From Salvia splendens (Eukaryota; Streptophyta; Magnoliopsida; Lamiales; Lamiaceae), in NCBI RefSeq assembly GCF_004379255.2, contig NC_056046.1, positions 14,012,001 to 14,076,000 on the forward strand: DNA of 64,000 nucleotides, in the 5' to 3' direction. Position numbers and translations under genes: made by a program. The notes below the pieces were generated by a model. It was not told the DNA's origin. It did no database searches and saw only the letters and a list, made by a program, of their open reading frames with translations. Positions 22,056 through 33,700 of this stretch are shown one piece after another (the stretch's first letter is position 1; each line of letters starts with the position of its first letter).

Positions 22056-22060
22056 CAATA

Positions 22061-22700
22061 TCTATATCACCAGAAACTTGCTTTTTTTTCTGGGCTAAAC
22101 ATACGTATCATCGACTCCTAAAAATAAAATGTTTTCCTTTTCAAGTTGTCCACTGAAAATGACACATATTTTAAAATAAAAATAATAATACTATTATAAA
22201 ATAACACAATATAAAACTCGTGCCAAAAAGTAAATAGTAGGTAGTAAGTATTTCGTATCTAGTGAGAGTATTGTTTATTAATGCCACTAGACTACTTTGT
22301 TTTTTAATTTATCAAATTTTTGTCGTATAAAAAATGTTGAAGCCCTATTCCAACCATGTCATCGAAAGTTACTTTTAATAGCAACTTTTTATAAGACAAT
22401 CCACGAAAAAGAGGAAGTAAAAAAAACTAATGTAAATAAAGAAGATCTTAATAGACTTGACATTGATGGAGGCTGTCTCAGCCAGCTGCTCCCCATCATG
22501 AATTCAGACCACACCCCAATGCCGACTCCACCGCCCACTCTCCCTCTCCCCTCATTCCACAATTCAGTAGCCGCAATTTCGTTGATCACTTAATATTTTA
22601 GTTTTCCAACTAAAACACCACCCTGGCCCCAATCTATTCCATCTTTTTAGCTCCAAATTTAGCCATAATCTCAAAAGTTAGTTAATTAAATTAAGATTTC
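22061..22700. other. AT-rich intergenic DNA
   Basis: I see nothing supportable. A 98-codon reading at 22297-22593 has no recognisable domain. Confidence 0.4.
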
Positions 22701-22723
22701 TGACTTTTTTAACCTTCTTCGTT

Positions 22724-22873
22724 TTTTATTTTTATTTTTTTAAAATCAACTCCTATATAAGGGAGTAAATTACAAATAAACTCCTATACATAAGAGGAAA
22801 TTACAACTGGGGCTCGAACTCGGCACCTCATGCAATAATGTCTAAGCTCCTTGCCGCTAGGACAAAGATTCTA
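22724..22873 (-). mobile_element. tRNA-derived SINE, about 150 bp
   Basis: On the - strand it holds an A-box-like TAGCGGCAAGG and a B-box-like GAGTTCGAGCCC about 40 bases apart, the internal pol III promoter of a tRNA-like head, and it ends in an A-rich tail (AAAATAAAAATAAAAA). Flanks 22702-22723 and 22874-22894 are near-identical copies of about 21 bp (GACTTT..AAC.TTCTTCGTT), the long target duplication expected of LINE-assisted insertion. Confidence 0.78.
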
Positions 22874-22894
22874 GACTTTGTAACATTCTTCGTT

Positions 22895-23842
22895 CTATCT
22901 TAGTAATTTGCTCTCCTTGGAACTTGATCTTAGGCACATGCACATCCAATTGTAATCCCATTTTTCAATTGGATACTTTTTGAAACCTACCCAATCTCCA
23001 CATAGCTTCTCAATAGGTGTTTAGCAACGTAAATTTATCTGGATTTCTATACACGCCCTAATAATCTCACTTAGCTTTCTCCTCTTGAAACACATTCACA
23101 AAATCCAACAACCCGGCCCCTTCTCATATTTCGATTGTTTTAGCAAAACAAATGGTGCAATTGTTTTACTACATGTTTACAAGTTTGTTTTTTATTTGAC
23201 GGATTATAAATTGTTTCTTTTGCGAATTATCATAGCCAAAAAAAGTGTAGGGGTTGAATTTGTTATGTTTTATGTAGTAAAAACGATGGAGTTTTGTTAG
23301 AGAATGTTTTTGAATAGGTTGGTGGGTTTGTTGTAGAATAAAATGGCTGCACGGATTATAAGTAATTGTCCGATGAGTTGAGTGTTTTATTAGAGAGAGC
23401 ATGACATCTTAGTTGTATATAATCGGGTATACTCGTAAACCGGCAAACTTTCTGGACTTCATCCTGACCCGCTACCTGACTTTTACGGCTATCAAACCTG
23501 ATATAAAATCAAATGTGTATCGGTCCTGTTAGCAAGAGAATTCATATTTTTATTATTCAAACGCAATTCCACTTTTTGTAAAATTAATGTTAATACGAGT
23601 TGTATTTCGGAGGGAGATTACACATTCAAATTTTGTATTTCGAAATTGTGTAGTAATAATTAGTTCAAAGAAAGGTTATTCACTGTTTTAACGTGTAACA
23701 ATGATACTATATGGCACTCTTATAATTTCATTGTTGCCATATATAGCACACAAGCTAATGTGAAAAATTGACTAGTACTGTATATTTTAATTTCATGTAT
23801 CTACTGTATATTTTAATTTCATGTATCTCAATATTTATTAGA
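22895..23842. other. AT-rich intergenic DNA
   Basis: No gene or bounded repeat was found. A short direct duplication (CTGTATATTTTAATTTCATGTATCT, 23779-23826) lies just before the next element. It is partly overlapping, with the unit repeated twice. Confidence 0.35.
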
Positions 23843-23847
23843 ACATG

Positions 23848-25505
23848 TGATACGAGGGTACTCGTATCGGTTCCGGCAGCGCGAAGTCGCCGGAGAAGGG
23901 TTAGGTTCGTTCGCGGGATCCTCCCGTCGAGCAGCCTAGGGTTCTCGGTCAATTAGGGTTTGACGAGATGAACTTGCGGAAAATAAAGTACAATAAAAGA
24001 TAAAGTAACGATAAAGAATAAACTGCATTGATATTTCTTAAATGATTGAACTAAAGAACAATGTCCACTATTTATAATAGTGGATACTAACTTAATGAGC
24101 AAGACAAAAGATATGAAAAAGATATGCAAATCTATAATTAACTAACTAAATAATAATAATAATAATCGTATCAACTCCCCCACGGTTGAAATTCACCTTG
24201 TCCTCAAGGTGGGCACCATGAAGCAACGATGAGTGTCGAGGAATCCTCCTGGGTCAAACATACACCGAATAGTTGAGCGTCTCCCTGTATCAATGCGACC
24301 ATGAATGCTCAAGCATAAAGTGTCATTTTGCGGAGGAATCAACTTCTTCATATCCTCAATGGAACCATCTTCGTCCTCTTTCAACAAAAAAGAATCAATC
24401 TTGTTGCTCAACATTGTAAAATCCAACCTGTTATGCTCCACCACATATATAGGTTCTCGGCAAGTAAAAACAACATTACATGGATCATCTATGCCATCTT
24501 TACTACCATAAATTGGTCCACTAACATCAACACTAGAATGAATAACATTTTTTCCTCTTTGTCATTGTCAACGACAATTAATTCCATCGAGTCATACCCG
24601 AAATTGGAGTCGCACGACAAAGATATTGTGGCTGGTGGAGGCGGGATAGCAACGACAACAGGCAGCGAGCTTCTAGATGGATCGTGATGAAGATCAGCTG
24701 GGGCGGCGGCGGTCATCTGTGGTAGGGGACACGATACCGGCTCCGTGTACATGACACTGGCTGTAAGGTCTGGTGGAGGTCGTGTCGCGGCGTGTGGATC
24801 GCCCAGGAAGCGTTTGTTTGCATCCATCAGAGACGTCAGTTGCTTGACAGTAGCAGTCAAACGCTCGAGCTGTGAAGCTAATGCAGCCACCGTTAGGTTC
24901 GGTTCAGATTCCGGCGTCACTAGATCACGTGGCATGTGGAGAGGCTCCATATGGCCGACATCGTTGGTCGTTGGGAGACATTGCCAATCCGGTTGATAGG
25001 GAGGTTGCGGATATAACAATGGCGAGTTTGGATAGGAGTATCCAAATTGCACGTTCTGGCTCTGGAGGTACCAACACGATGTGGGGCTCGGCATGGGCAG
25101 TGGCGAGAGGAACGGTCTATTGAACTGGCGATGGACGTAGTTAGTGTAGGTGAATGACATGATAGCGGAAATACGGAGGATGAGATCACAATGAAAGCAC
25201 CAGATGATACGAGGGTACTCGTATCGGTTCCGGCAGCGCGAAGTCGCCGGAGAAGGGTTAGGTTCGTTCGCGGGATCCTCCCGTCGAGCAGCCTAGGGTT
25301 CTCGGTCAATTAGGGTTTGACGAGATGAACTTACGGAAAATAAAGTACAATAAAAGATAAAGTAACGATAAAGAATAAACTGAATTGATATTTCTTGAAT
25401 GATTGAACTAAAGAACAATGTCCACTATTTATAATGGTGGATACTAACTTAATGAGCAAGACAAAAGATATGAAAAAGATATGCAAATCTATAATTAACT
25501 AACTA

Positions 25506-25552
<47 letters not shown>

Positions 25553-25560
25553 TCGTATCA
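23848..25560 (-). mobile_element. Small non-autonomous LTR retrotransposon, gypsy-derived
   Basis: LTRs at 23848-24173 (326 bp) and 25205-25560 (356 bp) begin TGATACGAGGG and end ATCGTATCA. Target duplications are ACATG at 23843-23847 and 25561-25565. The polypurine tract GTGGGGGAG on the - strand next to the left LTR sets the orientation. The LTRs differ at a few positions and by a longer (TAA)n run in the right copy. TATAAATA on the - strand is present in each LTR. No reverse transcriptase or integrase remains in the 1.03 kb interior. Confidence 0.9.
24193..25160 (-). pseudogene. Gag-like and pol-end remnant of a gypsy-type element
   Basis: A 223-codon reading (25160 to 24489) is Pro-rich and contains SQLERLTATVKQLTSLMD, a short coiled-coil-like stretch of the kind found near the N-terminus of plant gypsy Gag proteins. 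A second - strand reading (24444-24193) runs towards the LTR. Just before the polypurine tract the DNA reads as LEDKVNFN, typical of the extreme end of plant gypsy polyproteins. All enzymes in between are deleted. Whether the 223-codon protein is made is unknown. Confidence 0.6.
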
Positions 25561-25571
25561 ACATGTACAGG

Positions 25572-25953
25572 GGAAATATGCTATGCTACTCATGTGAGCT
25601 CCTTACGTGACCATCACTCTCGTTTGATGCGCGTTTAACGTTGTTCCTTTTGATTTAGAATATATTTAGTTGATTCTAATACATTATTATTTAAATTTTT
25701 TTATTTCACAAAATTGATAAAAATGAAAGCTTGATATGCTATTTTATTTAAATTTATAGAGACAACGAGCAAATCGAGCTTTGATTTTTATGAAATTTGT
25801 AAAATTAAAATTTTCAATAACATTTATTAATGTATTATTAGAATCAAACTAAATATTTAAATTGAAACGAACAACACTAAATATGCTTCAATAAGAGTGG
25901 TGCTCATGTAAGGAGCCCACGTAAAATATATAGCATATCATTTCTCTAACATA
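25572..25953. mobile_element. Foldback MITE, about 380 bp
   Basis: The left arm 25572-25690 (GAAATATGCTATGCT.., CTCCTTACGTG) pairs with the right arm of about 25835-25953 read in reverse (GAAATGATATGCTATA.., CTCCTTACATG). The middle is AT-rich. The target duplication is not clear. Confidence 0.6.
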
Positions 25954-27312
25954 TACATAGCTTATGGAATTCATGTGCCATTATCTCTTGTAGTAAGTAT
26001 GAAAGATGATTTTCAGTTTTCACCCTTTCTTATTCATCTTTTTCCATAAGCACCACGTTGCAGTGATAATCTTATTTTTTATTGGTAACATGAAAATAAG
26101 AAATTAAGTAAATCTATATTTTAAAATAAATTTATTATTCTTTATATGCCAGCAACCTGTTGAATATTATTACTTTTGTATTCAAAGCGAACTATATTTG
26201 GAATTCACAAGTACTCCGTACTTTATCTAAAAGTAAGATATCTGTTAAATTATAAGCCAAGCATTACTAACATTTAATGAACACCTAAAATTAAAACAAA
26301 AAACTCTTCAATGGAAAGAAAATTAAAGTTCAATTATAAGCATATATAGCAAATATGTGATATAGTGTCTCCTAAAGCATGATATTAAAATATTGATAGG
26401 ATTAAAACGAATCTTACTTCATGAGAGAATAATCTAAACCCAAATATTAAATAAAATAAATCGAAAATTACCTAAAATTATGAGCAGTAAAAAGAATGAA
26501 GCAATATAATTTCAGTTCAAAGGTCAATATACATATTGCTCATCTCGTTGCTCTGCTACCAAAATCATCTTAATTATAATAGCGATTCTTAACCCAATAG
26601 CTAATATTTTGTCGATTCTTATTTAGCCATCAAATTTAAAATTGGTGAAAAGTAAATATGTAATGATTGCAAATGTTATAAGATAAAATTAGGTTTGCAC
26701 AAAAGTCGTAGGTGTAAGAAATGGTCCTTCCAATGTCTCCTATCATTTCCATTGTTTTCAAAATCGTCTGCGTCTTAAAATTTCACTTCATCAACACCCC
26801 AAATTAATTTTCCGATTTCAACACACATCCCTTTCCTCTCTTACTCCTCTCTTTGATGATTATTTTGACTTACTCAATCCTTAGTACACTGTCCCTTTCT
26901 TATGGTCCTTCACAAAAATTAATTACAATTATTAACGCTACTATATATCAACATATATCTGTCAACTTAAAATAGAAAGAAGCTCTATCCAAAAAACATG
27001 TAAATTGCATAGATAATCATTGAGAGCCTAGTACAAGGAGTACATTATAAAAAAAACATTACTTAATGTTTGATCATCAATTTTACACACACCACACACA
27101 TACCAACAAAAGAGGGGTTTAGCAAAAAAAAATTCAGGGTTTGGAATTGAAATTGCTCTACTTTGTTGTTGATATGCAACCCTAAATATAATACCCTATC
27201 AATTTTAATAAAATATAATCTCTAATCATGCACTATTCAGCGTATCCTCCAAAATCAAATTATGCATGCAAAATTATCTTCTTTTTTTCAATTTAATTTT
27301 TCCCTATATATA
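25954..27312. other. AT-rich intergenic DNA and 3' flank of the ERF gene
   Basis: There is no credible coding region. The last 100-200 bases are the probable 3' UTR of the - strand ERF gene. Confidence 0.4.
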
Positions 27313-27888
27313 CTAAAAGTGGCTCCACAAGCCATCACTGCCGAAAATCTCCGGCCACTCTTCCGGCGGTGGCGACGTCTCCAACCGAGGCGGGCTAACC
27401 AGCATCCCCTCCGCCATATCCACAAGCAAATTAGGCATGTAAAACAACTCCTCCTCATCAACATACGCATGCATTTCGCTCACCATTTTCGCATCCTCCG
27501 CCGCCGTCTCCTCACCGGCGGCGGCCTCCTTGGGGCGCATGAGCTCGGCGGCCCCGGCGGCAGCGCGGCGGATATCGGGAGGCGAGGAGGAAGCCGGGAT
27601 GGGAAACGAGGCTGCGTGATCCGGTAAGTTCAATGGGACTTGGCCGCCTTTGAGGGCGAGGGCGGCAACGTCGTAGGCGGCCGCGGCCATCTCCGGCGAG
27701 GGATAGGTGCCGAGCCATATACGCGTAGTTTTTCTTGGCTGGCGAATCTCGGACACCCATTTGCCGCTGCGGCACCTTATTCCGCGGTATATTGGATGTT
27801 TTCCTGAGGTCGGGGAGGGGGAGGAGGCGGCGGCGGAGGAGCTTGTTTTGGTGGCTTTGTTTGGAGTGTTAGCCATACATGGAATCAT
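27313..27888 (-). CDS. AP2/ERF transcription factor, DREB-type (ERF subgroup III, ERF024/025-like)
   Basis: This is an intronless reading of 191 residues. The AP2 domain spans about residues 33-90: [17 protein letters not shown], then [18 protein letters not shown]. Val in WVSEIR and the following Glu are the residues that favour DRE/CRT (GCCGAC) binding in the DREB class. The C-terminal half is acidic and has [17 protein letters not shown] (about 151-167), and the protein ends LWSHF. Both are hallmarks of the small ERF024/025/027 group, whose members act in stress and developmental transcription in the nucleus. A second ATG four codons in (27876) is an equally good start. TA-rich DNA upstream could supply a TATA box. 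Domain assignment is firm; the exact orthologue is not. Confidence 0.92.
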   Translation of the reverse strand: MIPCMANTPNKATKTSSSAAASSPSPTSGKHPIYRGIRCRSGKWVSEIRQPRKTTRIWLGTYPSPEMAAAAYDVAALALKGGQVPLNLPDHAASFPIPASSSPPDIRRAAAGAAELMRPKEAAAGEETAAEDAKMVSEMHAYVDEEELFYMPNLLVDMAEGMLVSPPRLETSPPPEEWPEIFGSDGLWSHF

Positions 27889-27904
27889 GAGTGAGTCACT
27901 GTGT

Positions 27905-28013
27905 GTGTGTATATATATATATATATATGCTACATATAATTGTAATGGTTGAATTTGGGGTATAATATACTATGATTGTTGAATGGTTGATTTATGGAAG
28001 AAATTATAAGAGA

Positions 28014-28047
<34 letters not shown>
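27905..28047. repeat. TG/TA microsatellites in the ERF promoter
   Basis: A (GT)n(TA)n run occupies 27901-27928 and a (TA)n run about 28015-28047, both within 160 bases upstream of the ERF start. Such runs change length readily and here could affect the core promoter. Confidence 0.8.
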
Positions 28048-28054
<7 letters not shown>

Positions 28055-28649
28055 AGGGAATAGGATTGTGTCGAAAAAAAAAGAACCCGTGGGAAATTCG
28101 TGGGTAAATTGACGACATGGGTGGAGACAAGCATAAAATTAAAACACGTATTGTTGTAGCATAAAAAAGTGAGCTAATATTGAGCTGTTTGTTTACAGAG
28201 GTCAATACCTTTCGTTTTCAACTTATATCTCTGAAAATGAAAAGAATATGGTGCAAGTGTAATTGTATGAATTTTATGATGAATAGTTTGTTGGGAACGA
28301 CCGCTTACTCAGTGTTTTCTTTTTATTTGTTAATTTCTTGTTTTTCATTCTCATAAAACGTGGTGAGTTGAATTGAAGGGAATGTTACCGGTGAATTACT
28401 ATAGCTATATTTTGACACTTTGATACCATCATAAACATGCAATTGCTACTAGCATAAATATGTGAATCACCTATGTTTTACTTGATTATGTAGCATAAAT
28501 ATGTGAATCACCAATGTCTTACTTGATTATCTTAGTTTGACTCTTAAAATATTAAGGTCCAAAATATTTGAAACTTTTATAAAGATAAATTAAGGTATAT
28601 ATGATATGAGTGGTAGGCAGCAGGATTATGATCAATGTCGAACTAATTA

Positions 28650-28917
28650 CTAGTGCCAAACCGTCGAGTCCTTCATTTTTAGTTTGTGTTAGTTCATTTT
28701 AGAACATTGTAGATAACAAGGAGTTCATTTTTAGTTTATGTTAATTCATTTCAGAACATTGTTAGATAACAACGAGTTCATTTTTAGTACATTTTATACG
28801 GAGTTCATTTGTAGATTGTTTTAGTCCATTCTAGTAAGAATGAACTAAAACGATCGTAAAATGAACTCCGCGTTATCTAATAATGAAGTCTGTATTGGTT
28901 CGACGGTTCAACACTAG
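28650..28917. mobile_element. MITE with internal tandem and inverted repeats, 268 bp
   Basis: Ends CTAGTGCCAAACCGTCGA and, on the other strand, CTAGTGTTGAACCGTCGA are inverted. Inside, a unit of about 57 bp (GTTCATTTTTAG..AGATAACAA) occurs twice, and 28801-28866 forms a hairpin (GTTTTAGTCCATTC against its near complement). The target duplication is not clear. Confidence 0.65.
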
Positions 28918-29053
28918 GAATGAGTTTTGCATATATCACAACTTGTAGGCAGGGCTCATTTGCAATTAATGAGATAGTGGCGTTGGATTAATCCATATTT
29001 AATGAAATAGTATGAATAATGGGTTTGGCACGGGTTTTAATAAATAGGGGAAA

Positions 29054-29090
<37 letters not shown>

Positions 29091-30713
29091 GTAGTGGAAA
29101 TAATGTTAATGGAGAGTGTGGTCCAAATTATTGTAATGGTATAAGTTGGTAATGGTAACGATATAAGTTGTAAATAAAATGACGTGTAGGGGCAATGTGT
29201 TGTTTGACTTTTTCAAAATTAGAAAGTTAATACTTTTCCGGACGGATGAAAAAAAGAAATAGTTCATACTCTTTGGTGACGGAAGGAGTATTATTTCAAA
29301 AGTATTCCTCCAGTCCTATTAAAAATCTTCATTGAATATTAAGAAAAAATTGATTAAAGTGCTAAATGTATTAATTCACGTGTAGTTTTAGACTGAGAGA
29401 AAAAAGTGAAAGACAAATATACAACTAGTAATTAACAATTGAAATAAGACAACTTAAATAAACGGAGTGAGTAATTTGGAAGCGAAACACATCCCGTCAT
29501 CAAAACTCAGAAAATCCACACTTGCTTGTAGATCCGATCCCTCAAACAATTTTCTCGAAAATATCGATTTAGAATTGCAGATGTTGACTGTAATCTTGGA
29601 TGTTGGGATGGTTAAATTATAATTTATTTGAAAATAAAATAAAAATAAATGAAACAAAAGAGATAGATAGGAAACCAATATTATCTTCTTAATAAATTAA
29701 AAAATATACTATCATTTTGGATTGTGTTTCCTTTCACCATGAGCAATAGTAATCAATGCAATGAAGGGAGATGAGGTGTGAGAAACTGAATCCCAATTAA
29801 GCTTGGTATCACTCACTGTCACAACTCAATTTGGGTATCTAAAGGTCATAAGAAACCGCCCAGCATAAAATTATTGAGATCATGTACTATATTAATAGTA
29901 TAAATTTCTTACAAACTATACAAAAAAAAATATACTACTCCCTCCCGTCAGCCATTAATTTAAAACACATTCACACATAAGCAAAACATTAATTTTTATT
30001 GAGCCTTTGCATTCGAAAATAAGCCTAATAAGTGTTTAAACATGTTTCTACTCGTAAATAAAAGAAAATTAAATAAATAGTCACTAGAATTTCACAATAA
30101 AAACGAGAACACAAATGGTGTCCAGCACCATAAAATGGGCAACGCCAACAATAGTAGTACAACATTAACAAATTTAAGAAAACACCTAATTTTCCTATCA
30201 AATCATCAGACTACATGGCACATCTTATTTTTCATCTGTGAATTCCCATCATCATATCTATAGGTATAGGGGAAACAACATGAATTTCCCTGCCTACAAA
30301 CAAATTACAGAATCAGCAGCATCCTAACAAAACTTATGGCACTTGTGGGCTTGATTTCTTCCCACTAGAACCCTTTAAAAATAATTCCACAACCCAATAT
30401 GCCAACAAAATGAAATAATGGAAATCTAAATTCAGACCAATCACTTTGCAAGATGTGTACCGAAGTTCAAATAAGCACATCCTTGTGTAGAAAACCAATT
30501 TCCCCAATGAAAACGACGATACTGCACGAATCCAGTCACGATGTGTTAAACTTCAAGATCCAATAAGAAAGCTACTGGAAATCATCGCCCAAATGCATCC
30601 CCAGCTGAAAATGCCTCCAATAATTAGTGCCAACAAACAGCAAGACCAGATGACAGGAATGACAGTGTGAATCTTGCAAGACGGCATACAATGAAAATTC
30701 TCCAGCACAAGGA
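28918..30713. other. Intergenic DNA with (GA)n and a decayed MITE; 3' flank of transportin
   Basis: A (AG)n run lies at 29056-29087. Between about 29305 and 29470 weak CTCC.GTCC-type ends in opposite orientation suggest an old Stowaway-like MITE. The last few hundred bases before 30714 are the probable transportin 3' UTR. No gene was seen. Confidence 0.4.
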
Positions 30714-33700
30714 TCATTGTAGTTGATACTTCCGTAGCTTGTCCTTCACAGGTGGCTCCAAAGCGGACATGCATTGTTCCCATGCTCCATCCTTGAGCAT
30801 CTGGCAACATTTCAAGTAAGCAGTGAGTCGTCATCAATTCATTCTTCCACAAATTACAAATGATCATTAACAACATCCTCTCCAACCAAGTATACTTTCC
30901 AAATTCTAGAGTGGAATTTAGTCACAACGAGCGGTATAATTGATCAAAATGCCCCAATTCAACTCTTTAAAAGAAAAGAAACAATCTAGGATAGGAATTG
31001 AAAATATCAATAAAAAGTACTCCACTTACTTGTTTATACCCATGTAACACCTGGCATACTTCATTGTGTAGGTCCTCGCTCCTTATTTCCTGGGAACATA
31101 ACATAAAATAAGAAAAGGGACTCGTTGCATATACCACACAAAGAAACTAGTGAAGCATCACTTACATGCCAACTTGCAATTGCCTTGCACATGAAAACCA
31201 GTGAATTTAAGGCCCCTGATGGATTTGCTCTAACCTGAAACCAATCAATAACATGTTGTCAAATCATGCTACAAAGTAAGTCACTGTTAAAATACCATGG
31301 GCATATGAGAACATAATCCTCTTACCATTGCACACAAACCTCTGAAAGCATCTTCCTTCTCTATGTCATCTCGTATCCTAATTTAATTCCACAGAAAAAA
31401 AGGTTATCAAACTAGCTTCGAAATGAAGAAATTTGAAATCATCATGAAACCGATTCAAATTAATGAACTTTTTTCCTGCATAGTTTACGAGTGTACAAGA
31501 CAGACAAGTATTTTAAGTTGAAACTGTCTGCCAAAATAAAAGGAGATGTATTTCCTGCAGTTTTTCCAACAAGATGTTCAAACTCTCATTTGCAAATATA
31601 TTATTGGCCTTTACATCACCTTCTCTGGTGATGCATTAGATGCAATTAACTTAACCCTTAACTGTTCTTAATACATTGAAATGCCAAGTCTCACCTTGAT
31701 AGAGAAAATTCAAGTAGTCAAAAAAAATAATTGATACAAATGAAGAGAACTTACATGGACAAAGCAATACACCAAGACTGCATGAAATGCTCCATGTGAG
31801 GTGAGACAAGCTCGGGGCACACCCATGCAAGTCTTCCTAGCGTAATTGCTGTATTTTCAATGAGTGATTTGTTGAGGCCCTGGAATATTGGCATAAACAG
31901 CATGAGAAGAGCAATTAGACATACTCTCCCAATATAATATCACTGATTCCAGGGCATTAAAATTGAATGGACTGGCCAACTGTGCGTCCAACAAAAGAAA
32001 GAATCAAGGAACGGTGGTTACCTCAGGATGTTGAAGTATTAATACCAAGGCTGATACCACAGTCAGAACTACTGGAGACATCTCCTTGCGAACCTGAAGT
32101 TAAAAAGTTTCAACCAAAAAATGTCAAGGCTCATTAAAGATATGAGAGAGTTCTTTCTGCCATTCAAAATAATGGGGTCCTTTTTGGTATTCACAGAGAC
32201 TTGTTAAGAACAGGCTCACAGACTAGACCACAAGAGAAACTGTGAAATTGAGAAAGCACTGGAACAAAATGCTGAAGAACACCAAATGCATCAAGATGGG
32301 AAGAAAGTTACAATCAGGAGGTGAAGGATCTAAATGCACCCATAGTAAACATGCAGATACATGCTAGTGCAAGTACTTCCTCTAGAATAGCAGAGTGTTG
32401 CGCACTGCAAGGCTTCACGAATCACTTCGTTGTCAATAGTTATCGGCAATCATTTCGCATGAATATGATGCCATCTCATATTCCTTTTTTTTATCCGACA
32501 AAATATTATATCAGGAATGTTTACGAATAAATTAAGAGATTCTGCATCATACCTAGGAGATTATTCACATTTCTCAACTTTTTACAATATACGCAAGAAA
32601 AGGCTTGACACTACGCAAGAAGGACGATACCTTTATTGCTAGTTCTCCGATTGCCCAGCATGCATTGTTGGCAACAGATACTGTTTCCTTCAGCTTTGGG
32701 GGGTTCTGATGAGAGTGAAGTAAATTGAATCATTAGAAAGGAAGGTCTAATAAAACAATAGCCAACGTAACAGATAAATTATTCTACTTACCAATTGCTT
32801 AGCAGAAACATCAAGGAATTCAGCTAATCGTGGATGTAAATGAACTGGACAGACCTAATCATATCATCAAAGAAAAGCCCGTTGAATGAACGCCCCAGCT
32901 AGGGTAGCTAGTTGGACCAGCACTAAAAAAGAATCATTCTCAACTTACTCTAGCAAGGTCCCCCAGCAGTGCAAAAGCACTTTGCCTGACATCATAGGCA
33001 TCATCCATACAACATTGCAGCAGCAAGTCTCGTAAATTACTTTGCGAAACCTAAAGAGATAAAAACATAATTAGTAAAAATGATAATATGAAATTTTGAG
33101 CCCCACAACAAAAAATATACAAGAAAACAGATGTTATGAACTCATTCACATATTTTTATGCTATTTTTTTAAAGTTAGATTTCAGAACTTGTGACATAGC
33201 AAGTAAAAGCTGAAGTTTGCCACAGCAATAACAGAGTTCAACAAAGAACAACTCAAAGTAGTTGCCATTCAAAAAAAATGCTTATCCAATAAAAAAATCA
33301 ATGGGAAGAATATAACGCTATATCACTCAAGTGCAAGGGGCTCCACACAATGAATAATTCCCCAAAAATAAATTGTAAAACAAGATGAGTACGTGGTGCA
33401 GCATCACAACATTAGGCATTATCAGGCAGGAGGAAAATTACCAAACTCTCTATGCCAGGACCAAGACCCTCAGTAAGTCCAGAGAGAAGATCCAAACAGC
33501 AAACTATGAACTCTTTATCATATGGTGAGCCAGCTGAAATAGGATCAGCCTGAATGGAGAAGTGCAACTTTTAGAGTATTCATTGCAAGAAGGAAAAAAA
33601 AGTACAAAATTTTCGTCAATAACCTTAGTGTAGCAAGAGATTACGGGAGAAATAATTAATTGTAAAAAAGTCAAGTTGATTCAAAGGTACCCACTCTATT

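Noticed and set aside
22780..22870. Functional tRNA gene
   Set aside because: The A and B boxes are present, but the sequence does not fold into a full cloverleaf and it sits within SINE target duplications.
24151..25551. Possible CRISPR-like or satellite array at the (TAA)n runs
   Set aside because: They are simple microsatellites inside LTR ends in a plant genome, with no spacers.
32321..32530. + strand 69-codon reading within the transportin locus
   Set aside because: It lies in an intron of the opposite strand, with no domain and no promoter.
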